DNA of 64,000 nt, taken from the NCBI RefSeq assembly GCF_041296385.1, contig NC_091014.1, forward strand, positions 64,674,578 to 64,738,577, in the 5' to 3' direction. Position numbers and translations under genes: made by a program. Shown piece after piece: positions 1 through 12,846 of this stretch (position 1 is the stretch's first letter; every line of letters begins with the position of its first letter). The notes under the pieces are model-generated. The model saw only the letters and a program-made list of their open reading frames with translations, ran no database searches and was not told the origin of the DNA. This stretch comes from Aphelocoma coerulescens. Lineage: Eukaryota; Chordata; Aves; Passeriformes; Corvidae.

Positions 1-3000
1 TTGCTCTTCTATTTTTTTTTTTTTTTTAATAAGTATGCAAGGAACAAAAAGCCAACGTGAGAGAATTTTGCATCTACCTAGAAAAGCACAGTAGGTACAA
101 GGCAACTCCTAAACAAAACTGCTGGTGCCCCAGCCCAGGTGATAGCAGGAGTCTTAAATGAGTGACATTTTTGTATCACACCAGTGCTGTTGATTCTACA
201 GGAGCTGAGCTGAATCCTTCCTGTGTCACTCAAACCAAATGCCCCCTGACTCCGGAGCAAAACCTGCCTGATCAGTGTCTGAAGGACGCAGCCCTGGGGT
301 ACGTGGTTCACTGCTACTGCCAATTAACTGAGAAAAACATCCCCATCGCTGACTGGGTTCCCACTGCGTCGTTATTAACCTTGCCAGGCTTTGCCTGTGC
401 CCAGAAGGCTTAGCTGAGCTCGGAGAGGCAGTGTGCTAGGCAGGGTCTCAGCAAAGAGAGAGCATCTGTCTGCAGGAGGCAAAAGGCAATACCTCCAGGA
501 GCAGGGCAAAAAAAACCCGTGCAGGTGTGTTATGTTCTGCCCTGGGCCCTATCCATCAGAACGTGTTATCTTCCCCTGAACTCAAAGAATAAGGTGGCCA
601 GATTTACATCCCTCTGTTCCACATGGAAACTGCTCAGGTCATCAAAGGCCAGCTGGCTGCAATCAGAAGATACTTTTTAGTCAAGCCTACAATATACGCA
701 AAAGGTAAAAATGCTTGTTGGCATCACAGCCCAGAAAAGATGAAAAAAATCACAAATAGAAAGGGAAATAGGGTGTAGAAAATTGCTACATTTCTAAACC
801 CTAATTTTTAAGATTTTGCTTCCAGCCCTGGAGAACTGCCAGGTTGCTTTACAATGCAGTTTTTTCCTTGGTGTTTTGCTTTCCTATTACCAGGTGCTAA
901 ACTGGCTGGGGTTCATGCTTGCCTCTCACACAACAATCTTGGATCTTTGAAGCAATAATAGGTGCTCTCAGATGTTGCACAAATAACCATGTCGTGTTTG
1001 CCAATTACACTCTACTTGTCTGTTGTTAATAAACCATGCAATTTCTAGTTTCCTGCAATAAATTCAAATATAATTATCTTGTAATCTTGCAGGTATAAAT
1101 GTAATTAAACCAGGGAATCATAGTAATAATTACCAGGTAGATACCAAAGACACTGTGCTGATCCCAAATCCTTCTGTATGACACTCATCATGTCACATGG
1201 TATTTGTATTTCTTTGATAATTTCCTTAATATCTCTGAGAACAGCCATGTGAAACTGATTATCTTGTACATTATTAACTGGGCCCTCCAATTTAAATTGA
1301 CTCTCCAGCTTGCAAGGCAATCACAAATCTTACATGGGACAGAGATGTGACAATTTCATTCCTAGATAACAATGCAAATGTGAGACCAGGCTATGAATAA
1401 CAATTGGAGTCAATCACACCAAAGTAGTTTCATGTTAAATTGCATTGCTTGGTGATTTTTTTGAGATAACAGAGATTCCTATGCCCTGCATCAGCTTCCT
1501 GTCAGGAAACATCATCTGCCAAACTTCCTGCTTGCCACAGTGGGGAAGAAGAAGACAATATAACATTTTCTTCACTGGGATCATTGCATGGCAATGGACA
1601 TCTGTGGGGAACTGCTTCCAGCTGGGCAGGAAAAACAGTGAACTAACAACAAAAAGAGATGAGAAGAGACAAATACAATGAGGAGAACAAGCTCAAAACA
1701 CGTGAGACCTCTGAAAACAATTCACCTGGACACCCCTCCATTTTCTAGCACAGTATGAAACTGAGACCAGCATGACCTTGTGGATGCTCCTGTACTTTCC
1801 AAAGACATAGAACAGTTCAACAAATAACTTGCTTTCTAAAGCCCACAGAAGGATTTGTGTTTTACAGGGAAAAATGAGGAGTTCTCAAACACATCCTAAG
1901 GTGCAGCAGTGACATATTCCTAAGAGGCAAAGCCAAAAGGTCAGAGATGTTAGGTGACATGCACCTCTTATAGAGGAAGGACAGAAGGTGAAAGCCTGGT
2001 GCATCAAAAAGTTTTTGCTCATGCAAATGTACACGTGAAGGCAGCACTTTTGCCTAATTGTTAACAGAAGTTCTGCTGGCTTTTCATCTCCCTGGGGCTC
2101 ATTCCCACTTCATCTGCTAATATAGCAAGTTATATTGAATTGATTGTCATCAAAGTTTGCTGATCAGGAACCCAGTCTTTCAAGCTGGCAGCAAGCCTGG
2201 AGTATGGATTTGTCACAATAATGAGCAAGGCTGGGATATTTTGAATAAACATAGGCTCCCCTGGTGCAGGGCCAATTTGTCAACTGAATATGAGAAGTGT
2301 GGTTATGGGTATTAAATGCCAGAACACTAAAAGCTTGGAGACTCCTGAGAACTGTACTGTGAGCCAGTTCCCCTCTCCTGTATGCCTGAGCAAAGCAGGA
2401 GAGATAAAAACACTGGCTGGCATTTGTATTTCCAAAGCATTTACATTTAATTTAATAATATTTATAATGCGTTCAGCAAATGAATTACGAAGCTGTGGCA
2501 AATTTCAACAAACTCTCTTGTACCTAAGCAAACCTGAGCTCCCAAAGGGACTGGAACTAAAGGCTGGAGCAAAGCAGAGGCTTACACGGGGCAGCATTGC
2601 TGGGAGCAATGGCACAGCTCTGCTGCCCACTGTTTGTTTGCACTGCAAGGCTGCTGCCTGCACTTCCCACTGGGAAAGAGGGCTCCAGGGACACGGGGCA
2701 GCTGTGCCTGATCTCTGGGATGAGGCAGAGGAGGTGGATTCCTTCTTCAGGAGACCCAGACTGGTTGGCAACCAGACAACCAGCTGGATTTTAAGGGCAG
2801 CATGGCTGACTCAGGATCTGGGCAAGGGCGGACAAGGGGCTCTTCAGCTGGCCACTGGTTCTTGTTCTGTTTCAGCACTGACAAGGTTGATTTCTTACCT
2901 TCTTCAAGGCATCATGATGTCCCTATTTTGCTGCCTAGGCTCTTTTCCTGGCAAAACCCAGCAGCACAGAGGCTCCCCTTCAATCCCTCAGCCTCCACAG

Positions 3001-5498
3001 GTTTCCTGCCACCTTCCCTGAGGGAGGCTGCAGAGCCTTCATTGCTTGCCGGAGCACTTCCACCCTGATTATGCACAAAATCCAGCTTTATCCAGTGGTG
3101 GGATGGGATTTCTCTTGTGTAAGGACACAGGTTTATCCCATACAAGAAGTCCCCCTCACTCCGGGAGAGCTGCTGCCCCAGGTGTGACTGGAGCCATGCT
3201 ACAGCCACATTTATCCCCTCAGGGTGTGCCCCCTCCTCATGGACCAGCCATGGTTTGGGGATGACCTGCCCTCAACATTGTTCTGCTTAGCTGAAAGAAG
3301 ACTCCTCTGTAGTGGGGAGGAAAGAAATGATAGTCTGTAGGAAACAGTGGGTTGTCCTCTGTAAAAGGCAGCAGAAAACAAAAGCTGGTTTGGTACGGGT
3401 TTTCTCCAGGGTTTTGTTGTGGCCGCTGATGGCTTTTCTCTGCTGGCCACCAGTGACTGCTTTTTGTCAGGACCCACAAACGCCTCATTCTCTAAATGGT
3501 TTGAGTGCTGGATGAAGGACTCATCTGCCTGGGGAAAGTGAAGATGTGTGGCCACTCTTCAGTCCCAGAGGATAACGTAGCAAAGTTAAGTTACCAGGAC
3601 AACACCTGCTGCCTTCACAGCGCCTCAGCCCTGGCCCTGCCATGGCAAGTCGTGTGACTGATGGGGTGTAAGGTCCAGCTCCTCTTTCCCTCCTGACACC
3701 TCAACTATCCAAGCTGTGAAGTTTTATATTCCACTGCATCACTTTGCTGCAGCCTTCCATGCTTGGCCCAAAACAGCCCTGTGCCCCCTAATCCAAAGCT
3801 GGAGACTGGGCTGTGACCCCAACTAAGGATGAGACTGCTTAGCTCAGCACAAAGACTTCTGTGGTGTCCCCAAAGCAACCCTCTCTTGTTCTTCCTTCCC
3901 ATATGGGGAAAAGCTAAGGCTCCCTTGTGCTTCAAAAGCACACTAATTAAGCTCTCTGAACAAGCACAGCACAAAGCCTGCAACATGAACCTTCACTGGT
4001 GTCATGCAATCATTGCTAGCAGTAACTAGCCAGGCCTAAAGCACATCATGTTCCCTACAATCATCAAGCAAGAACTGCTCTCTGCTGCAAGGTCTTGTTT
4101 CTCTTTGAACAAAATCCTACCTCACTTCTAATATGAAACTCTCCAGAGGAGAGAAGGCAGATCTTTCTCTGATGTAGAACAGCTGCTCCAGCTCATTGAT
4201 TCATGTGGGACACCCAGAAACCTGCACAATGGTGCTTTGTTACAGATGCTGTAACACAGGCTGTTAAAAGCAGTCACAACACAACATTAGCACCTCAAAG
4301 CCTAGAGAACCAGGGCAGTGTAGAGAGCAGACTGGTAAAACACAGATTGAGAGAGAAACTCTTCTCTGAACAAAGACAAACTAAACTTGCAAGGCAAAAC
4401 ACTACATGGAGTTATCTTGATGTTTAACTGGAGGCCAGCTGAGGAAGAGTGGAGAAAATTTTCCCCAGGAACACATGTAATGAATTTTGTTGCACATGCT
4501 GGGTCTTCAGCTAATGTTCAGTGATCTCTTGTGAATTAGATGCAAGATGCAAGCTTACTCTTGCCTGAAAAATAAGAATAGAGAACAAAACCTATTTCTC
4601 CAAGCACTGCTAGCGAGTGCTGCCACCCTGACATCCCTGACTTCAGTGCTGCAGCAAAACTCACTGATGAAACTGCCTCATGTATTTGCAGAGAAGGTGA
4701 AATTCACCCTTAAGCAGAAGGGTCTGGGTATCACATCTCACTTCAGCCTTCAAAAGACACTCCAGCTGATACATAGAAATTGAGAATGAATCGTACCCCA
4801 AGACAGCAGTGCATCAATACCAAAATCTTGATCTTCCAGCTTCGCTCTTCCAAAGGAACCTCAAAACCCCACGAGGTCATGAAGCAGCTTTCATTCTTGG
4901 CTAGGTGTAGCTGTGAGGATTAGAACATGATGACAAATCTAAATCCTGATGAAAAACTGCCAGAGGCCCATAAGGCTGCCAAAGTACAGCAGGCAGGCTT
5001 TCACATAATTGCAAGTCTTCCTTTCTCAAATGCCCAACCTGATTGACCAATTAAAGTGTTTAATTCTCTGAGAAAGAGTCTATCATTAACTGTAATTTGT
5101 TCTAGTCTTACCAGTCCTTTCATGGCTGCCTCTGGTGAAAGAACCATTATGTATGATCTCAATCTCCATATTATAATGTGGAATTTTTGATCGTTTGCTA
5201 TAAATAGGAATTGATTCATAAGGAGAATAATGAATTCATTGCTAGTCCTTTACTAACTACTTAATGACTGTCAAGATACATTAAACATTCTTAGCCCTAC
5301 ACTGGGGCCTGAGTTGATTCTTGGCTAACACATCTGACTGTATCATGCACTTAGTGAATTCATGCCAGGTGTAAAATAGTCTCAGTGAAAACACATTTTA
5401 GAGTGCTTTATTTCATCATAAATATTGACACTGATCATTATAAATGCCTTCCAGATGAGGCAATAAATAGATAATCTATCATCATTGAAAAGAAAGAG
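1..5498. other. Gene-poor non-coding stretch, left edge
   Basis: I see no supportable exon, RNA gene or intact mobile element here. Open frames are short and overlap on both strands, as expected by chance. The longest is a 243-codon frame at 2290-3021 in a locally GC-richer segment; it has no domain I recognise and no clear splice context, and is discussed under findings. The stretch could be intergenic DNA or an intron of a gene outside the window; the sequence alone does not decide. Confidence 0.6.
12..27. repeat. Poly(T) run
   Basis: This is an uninterrupted run of 16 T close to the left edge. It could be the tail of a minus-strand retroelement, but no element body is recognisable on its left because the window starts there. 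Confidence 0.85.
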
Positions 5499-5616
5499 AA
5501 AAAAACCCAAACAAACAAATAAAACCCACCCCCAAATATAAAAAACAAAACCAAAACCCCCAAACTAAACAAACCCCAAACAAACAAACAAATAAACAAA
5601 ACCCCCCCAAAATAAA
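5499..5616. repeat. A/C-rich low-complexity tract without G
   Basis: The + strand has no G for 118 bases and only six T. It is built from CAAA, CAAAA and AAAT units mixed with C runs of 3 to 7. The complementary strand is therefore T/G-rich with several G runs (including 7, 5, 5 and 4). It looks like a decayed mixture of short-unit microsatellites rather than a mobile element, since no element end or flanking duplication is visible. Confidence 0.85.
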
Positions 5617-8600
5617 GCCAACCCAGTCCAGCACATCATGTTATCACCATGCTCTCCTGGATGTTCTCAGCTGAAAGGACCCTGACACCATGCTAGGCCC
5701 TGTACAAGTTACAGGCACTTCTTAGGCTGTACTTCTTGCTAGGTGATTAACAACATAGTAAAAATCCATTGATATCTTTAATTTTCTCAGTCCTCACCTC
5801 CATGCCATGCCCATGCATCAGTGTCATTCCCAAAGTCTATTGACAACTATATTTAACTTCAAAATAACAGCAGGCATTGCTCAAGGCTCACAAGCCCCTG
5901 CTCTTGCCCAGCCTCTCTTCACAGAACCAGCTGCAAAGATTGAGCCCAGGCTCTGAGAGCACACACAAGTTCCTTATTTCCTGTGCTATTCAGGTGTTCC
6001 CAGGGCTCACAAGTCCTCAGGGAAAGGTGTCCAAACAAAGCCTAAGATCTTGTCATTGCAATAGGGAGAGCCCAAATGCACAGGAAAATTATTTTTGGAG
6101 GCTGTGTGTCTCTTACACCAGTGATCGCTTCCAGCTCTTGCATGTCCAAGACCCAGGGAGGAGTCCCTGTTATGGTACAAAAACATGGATCCATGGTTTG
6201 TATTTTAAAGGAAACAGAGTAGAGCCAGAAACTGTGGTCCTACAGGGAAGGTCTGTGATGTACACCACACAGCATTCCCTGCCATGATGAATATTGGCAC
6301 TGGGAACAGCCTGGAGGCTTCTCTGCAATTGTTTGTGAATTCAGCATGAGCTCTCATTATTTGTTATATGCACTGGTACATACAGTGAGTTAATTCAATA
6401 GCAAGGAGGATGGATGACTGCAGTCCAGATTAGTCTCTCAATACACCTCCAGGATTACTAAATTGTTACCTTTTCTTTTTCTTGCTTCAGTCCCTTTAAG
6501 CAGGCCAAGGATACACAGAGGGATGATAAAGTTCATGGATACCTCCACAGACGTTTCCTAAGAGAAAAGGGAACATGCTCAAACTTTAGAGTCTAAACAA
6601 AATAGGAAGCTAGAATTAGCTAAAGAAGCCATTTTCTGAAGGAGCTAAGGGACTGAGGCACACTTTCCAGAAAGCAGCTTGGTATTTTCTAGTGGAAGGG
6701 ACTGTTGCAGCCAGACACTTGCTCCAGGAAACTCTGCTTGGGCCATTCCTGTCTTTTCTTGCAGGAGCAGTGCCAGCCCTACGTGACCTGCCCCCAGTCT
6801 GCTCATGTTCAAACAGGGCAGCTGAGCCCACCTCTGGCCTGTGACTTCTATTCTGGGATCCAAGCACTTTCCCAGTTCCTAACAACACGGTGGTACCTGG
6901 TTTCTCATATTTCTTCCAAGGTCCCACTTCCTCAGGTGAAAACAGCATCAAATCTGAGCAAAGAACATGGTTTTGTGGTTCCCATATACTCATGCAAATC
7001 CCTGCAATACATTTTCTGCTGTGGCACCTGGTCTCCCACTGATCATATAAAATTAGACTTATCCTTGCAATTTTTAATGAAATTCATCTATAACATGGTG
7101 CAGACACTTGAAGCTTTACATTGGTTCAATAAATTAGGAAGAGGAGGAATAACAAGCCTTGGGACCTGCAGAAAATATATGTAGAGGTTACCAATCAAAA
7201 AGAAAGGGAAGTCTTTAGTCAATATTCCTGAGGCAAAAGTATTAAGGTACATATATATTACCATATATATATCATATTATGTACAATAATGAGCTGGCAC
7301 AGCTTGCTGGCAAGTCACACTAAAAACACACATATTAAGAGCAGCTGTCTCAGTTTTTTGGAGCACTCATCTTTCCCCGGATGCATTCACTAACCAGCAA
7401 CAATCCAAAACCTGTAATCCTTGTAAATTAACACTATTTGCTAAATTAGAGATTATCATATTCAAAACATGTTCTTCCTAGCTGTGACAGGCCCCATGTC
7501 CTACAAAAGCTGTTTCCATATAACAGCAGTGCAAATAGGAAGAAAATATTGGAAATCCAATTTTTCAAATCCTGATCCCAATGAGGCTGAGGAAGCCACA
7601 GCAATAAATTACCTCAAAGCACAAAACACACTTTTATGGAAAACCCAGGGTAGGTAAAGCAGCAGGAGAGAGTATGAAAATAGACCCTTCCTGGTGCCCC
7701 CCAAAGAGGAAATTTATACAATAGGCAGATAGGGTCTAATGTTTACACAGGTTCTGGAGCATGATGTGTTCCAGTTAAGCCCAACAGCTATTTAAAATGC
7801 CCAGTGACTGTTTGTGTTAAAAGGCCTCTGATTGCCAAGTGCCATTTCTCTGATGGGGGACGGGAAGGCTTCAGTAACATCATTTACATTTCCCTCTCCT
7901 CTGCATCCCTTCTTAAAGGAAGTGTTCAGTAGACAGCAGCAGAAGAAAGACACATGAGTAAAAATAAATAATATTCCTCACAGTCTCAACAGCTCGGTCT
8001 GCGGCAGAATCTTCCCAGAGGATATTTAGAACCAAGGAGCATCAGCATTTTTCAGCAGATGTACCATTACCAGGCTGGTTCTCTATTCTAAGGATAAAGA
8101 CTATTCCCAATATTGGAGCTGTCTTGGGAGCACTGATGGATGTCATTCTTCGTGCAGAGGGATGGGAATGGACAACAGGCTCAGTCATGAGAGTGGATGT
8201 CAGGGAACAGGAAACTTTGGGGCTCTGCCACGAGACCTCATTTGTCTGAGCTCCAGATGTCTTATTGATATGACAGAAATAAGAATTAGAGCTGCCCTGA
8301 AAGCTTATGGAGCCTAAAAGAAACCTTGGGTAGAACAGATGCTGTTCGCTAGAAAAGTCCTATTTATGTATAAATGTTTGGGCTGTTTGTAATAAAAAAT
8401 CACACAAGCCAGATTTTATTTTTAGTATTATTATTTTTTTTTCTCATTTTTGGCAATAAAAATCCAAAGCTTTCCAATGAAGTCCAAGGAAAAAATAAAA
8501 ACTATCTTCCTTCCCTAAAACCTTATATTAGTTTTGTGGAATAAAAAATCGGCAACAATAGGAGAGTAAGTCTTTGACTAACCCTAATGAATCTTACTGG

Positions 8601-9889
8601 TCATAGAGAAGCACTTTGGCTGAAAGGCAGCATTTAAGAGCCAATACTGCTATGGATCAGCTTTCTCTTGATAGTTCAGCTATGCTGAAGCTGTGGTCCA
8701 GCTGAGAGCACCCTGACTTTCACAGGTCACACAGGTGGAGACAAGGTCAAGCTGTGTTGAAAGCACGTTAAAGTCCCCCGTTTCTCACCCACTTACACAG
8801 GCAAGTTTAAACTGAGCTGTGTCAAGGTTAAATGACTATGTTGCTTGAGCCAGTGACTCAGACATTAAATCAAATGGAGAGCCTCTGGTACCTAAAATCT
8901 TTCTTTGTGATGGTCAAGGAAACCATGTCAGCCCCCTGTTTATTAAATATTTGTTCAAACACACTTCTCACTAGCTTCAGTTTCAGGCAGAGTTTCAGGC
9001 ACCCTGAAAAGAGTAAGGATGTGGGGTTATCTTAACAGACCATTAAAAACAGACCAACATCATGTTTTAAACCATTTTCCTATTCCAGCACACTAAAGTA
9101 GCCTTACTGAATGAAACACCACAGCAGCAGCTACAACTACACAACACTAAGAACATCCAGTGTTTGCATGTTTGGACACCCAGCAGCACTGAAAATATAT
9201 TAGCAGTGTTGGGAAGGAGAGACAAAGGAATCTTCAGAACACAAACACATTTATTTCCTAGCACTTTCCCAGAATAGTTCTAATGGATGTGGTGGTTACA
9301 TATTCTTCCCCCTCAGGGCTTCCATTTGGATTGCCCAGGGTAAATGATTTTGATAAAGTTGACTTGGCTTTCTGTGGTTGGAAATAGAGCTATTATTTCC
9401 AAATAACAGTGGAGATGAGAGGCCATCAAACCAACATCTGCTGTGAACCTTGGAGATGCTGACTGGAAACGGTGTCAGAGGTGTTCTTTGAACAGGCAGT
9501 CAAGAAAATACCCATTTTGATTAATGTGTACAAGCATTAGTATCAATCACCATTTCCTTCCCAAAGACCTTGGAAATGCAGCACTTGGACCCAGCTGCAG
9601 ACACTGCTTTGGATATGTTCTTAATCTCCCTTTCAAAACAGAGCTTGATGGGCTACTCTTCTTGACCTGTCAGGAGAATAGACAATAACCTGAAGTATCT
9701 TAAATGCAGCTAATTGCTCTAAACTGTGGCTACACACAGAACAGAAATAAAAGATATTTCTCTTTCCCAGTAGAAATCAGCTACAGCAACTATTTATACA
9801 GGGGAGAAAAGAGGGTTGGTCATTTGACATAAATCAGTTCCCTTTGGTGTTTGCAAAACAGAGCAAGATCACAACACGCGAGCAGACTG
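5617..9889. other. Non-coding stretch, no gene seen
   Basis: Frames of 136 codons (5877-6287) and 159 codons (6705-7184) are present but show no recognised domain, no convincing splice sites and no codon pattern that sets them apart. The segment is otherwise ordinary AT-moderate DNA with one short TA-repeat patch. Confidence 0.55.
7249..7279. repeat. Short imperfect (AT)n patch
   Basis: Two ATATATAT-type blocks separated by a few bases form a small AT dinucleotide microsatellite. No function is implied. Confidence 0.75.
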
Positions 9890-10135
9890 AAATTGCAGCT
9901 GAATAAATTTATAGACTTGTTTTCATTCCTTTTAAAAATAGATTGTAATGTCTAAAAGCAATCAACTGATGGTTTTGGTCCACTTCTGTCTAATCAGTGC
10001 TTCAATTGATGCGTCTCCTAAAAATACTTGAAGTTGAAACTGTCAGATGTTAACAATATCTCTTCTTCTGCCATTAGATAATATGCAATCAGTGATTATG
10101 GGCAGCAATGAAGCTCCTTAATTCAATGACTACAC
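9890..10135. promoter_or_regulatory. Possible conserved non-coding element
   Basis: This block is AT-rich but of high complexity, with no simple repeat and no mobile-element signature. It holds many homeodomain-type cores (ATTA/TAAT, and AATTGAT near 10,003). That texture is typical of conserved developmental enhancers in vertebrate gene deserts. This is inference from appearance only; I could not compare species. It may equally be ordinary unique DNA. Confidence 0.22.
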
Positions 10136-12830
10136 ACCACCTACTTTCTCATTTTGCTGACGGAAGATCCAGCTGTTTCTGGTTCGTATCAATGCTCTTC
10201 AAAGATTGGCAAGTATAGCTACAAAGCTAAAGATAGGAGCATTCTGCATCCCACGTCAGTCACCCTTTTGCAGCAAAAGAATTTCAGAAAGTTCTCGACT
10301 AGACCAGAATGAATGGGATTTATTTTTAATAAGCACTAGACACTCACACTGGTAATCATTGGGATATATATTCTCCTAGTAACAAAAAATGACAACATAA
10401 CTGGTGGATGAGTTAGCTCTTGGGCTGCTTTTCTTCCAATAAAATTATCTTATACAGGGAAACTTTTATCCTCCTGCTTCAGTCTTCAAGCCAATACCTG
10501 CCTGCAAAGTGTCTTAGGATTCGGTCCCTGGAGACAAACAGTTCAGCTGTTTCCTCCCCTGCTGTGCCATGGCTTCTTCTGTGAGGTTATGGTCACAGCA
10601 AATGTTTAAACTAATAAAGCATATGGGAAACTCAAACCAGAGAGGGTAGATTCGCCTTGAGTGATGCTGGGATCTGTGCCTTTCTTGATGTGGAAGGTGG
10701 TGACACATACCACATCAAACTCAGGCAATTATTTCTGTGACCAAAGAGTGACCCCACCCCACGGACCTCACGGCTGGGACTGGGTAAAGATGAGTTAGTG
10801 CCTGCAGGTGTCAAAATGATTGTACAGCAAAATCAAGTACACCTGCTTTGAGGATAAAGAACATTGTAAACTTTCAAATGCTGCAAAGAACTGTTTGACC
10901 GCTGAATTCCAAGAACTGAGGATTCTTTTATCCATGGTGTGTGCAACACAATGTTGACCACTGTCTCAACTCAAGGCAGTTTGCTTTAATCACTATTATT
11001 TTTAGATGCCTGTAAATATGGGTGCCTTGAAGCAGTGACTGTGATTATTTTATGCATTTATTCAGGGCTTGTGCAATATGCTGAGCTCCATTGTCGCATG
11101 TGCTCCTAAGTCCCCAAAGCTGTCAGCTTTCCTGGGGTGCAGGCCTACAGTCTGTGCTGTGCCCACGTCCTTCCCTCTCCTTCTCCCAGCCCTGCCATGC
11201 TGCCAAGGCAGTGAGGAAGCAGTGTGGAAAGCTGTGATGCGTTTTGGGGTGGGGAGATCGCCTCAGGCCCTCCCAGTCTCCTCCCTGCCACGAACAGAGA
11301 CCAAAAGGGCTGCAGTCTAGCCTGAGGTACTTCATCTGACTTGTCTCTAATAAATACCACAATCCCAACAGCAAATTCTTGCTGAGAACTATTTATGGTC
11401 AATTCACAGCCTGAAAAATAAATGCCATTATAGAATTAAAATACTTTTGAATTACAAAGCTGAAGAAATTTTTGTTCTGCTTTCAGGGAGATGGCACTAA
11501 AAAAAGATGTTGCCTTCATCACAAGGCCTTTACTTGCAAACTCTTTCAAGGGGGGGAAGCAAAAACAACACCAGCACTGCCCCCAGAGATCTGCAACAGG
11601 GTCTGCCAGGTCAGCAGGGTCCCTAAGGTCCCCAGAGCCTGCCCAGGAGCATTAAGCTTCCCAGAACTTACTTCTCCCTAGAAGTGGCCTCAGTCCCTTC
11701 TGTGCTGTTGGTTGTCTCTTGTGGTTGGTTTTCTTTCCTTCATCCCTGCTGGGTGTGGATTCACTACAAGGAACAAATAGTACTGAGCAAGGAATGCACC
11801 CCAAAATAAAAAAGAATCAATTCAGAATACATTTAAATCTATCTGAGTGCAAGTCACAGGTGTGGATTGTACTTCCCTTTAAGTCTAGCATTTGTTTGTG
11901 CATTGGGTGTTCATCTACCACACTGGCACTCAGAGGTCTAACAGGAACTATTTTCTAGTCTCTATCCCAAGGACTGAGTGGCACAGAAATATGGGAGAAA
12001 CCAGCAAAGAAACTGGGCTGTCCCAAACATGGCAGTGTCAGCTCACAGAGATTGGTGTAGCTCAAAACTATGGCAAAAACAGCTGAAATGACTGAATTTA
12101 CCCATGGCATGGCAAGAGGGCTGTCCCCATGGATGGGTTCTATTTTAGGGACAGAGTCCCCCCACATGAAGTAAAACCACATTTACTTGTGCTGGAAATA
12201 GATGAATTCTCAGCACTAGGGCCATCAAATGGGAAATTGGTATTTTCTGAATTGGATTGGAGGCTTAAAGCTGCTTACACCTCTGCCTGCTTCTTTGTAT
12301 ACCTTTCAGAGCAAAGTCCCTCCATCCTAGGCTCAGGTTTTGCCTAGGTCTAGTCTAGATGGATAATCTATATCTGACAGGCATCACTGTTTTCCTCCCT
12401 TCCAGCCACATTGGGAGCCTTTACATGGAACCAGATGCAACTCAGTGTGCTCATGAATTAGCCTTTGCTCAAATGAGATTTTCCTCAATTATTAAACCTG
12501 TTTCCCTTTGCCCCTTCCCCATTTGATTCTTTTCTATCTTTATGCTCTAGGGAGATTTTCAGAGGTCTTGTTGTGAGGATTACAAAGGCAATAAGAAGAT
12601 TATGGAAAAGCAGCTTTTTGGTGTATCCAGCATAATACAAATTAGGATTGTTTATAATTTCATTCCCTTATCAGTTATTGCTGTGTGTATGCTGAGGTAC
12701 TTTGAGGTCTCTAAATAAACTGAGAGGGCCAAAGGTAACTGAATTATTTTAACTGGCATATTAAGGAACATGCTTGCCAAAGAAAAGAACATGTGTACGA
12801 TGCTGCTAATTAGCAAAGTTCATCTTATTT

Positions 12831-12846
12831 AAAAAAAAAAAAAAAA
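12831..12846. repeat. Poly(A) run
   Basis: This is an uninterrupted run of 16 A. The sequence to its left shows no processed pseudogene or LINE end that I recognise, so I call only the homopolymer. Confidence 0.85.

Noticed and set aside
12551..12605. MIR-like TTGTTGTGAGGATTACAAAG
   Set aside because: About 20 bases of similarity is too little to separate from chance.
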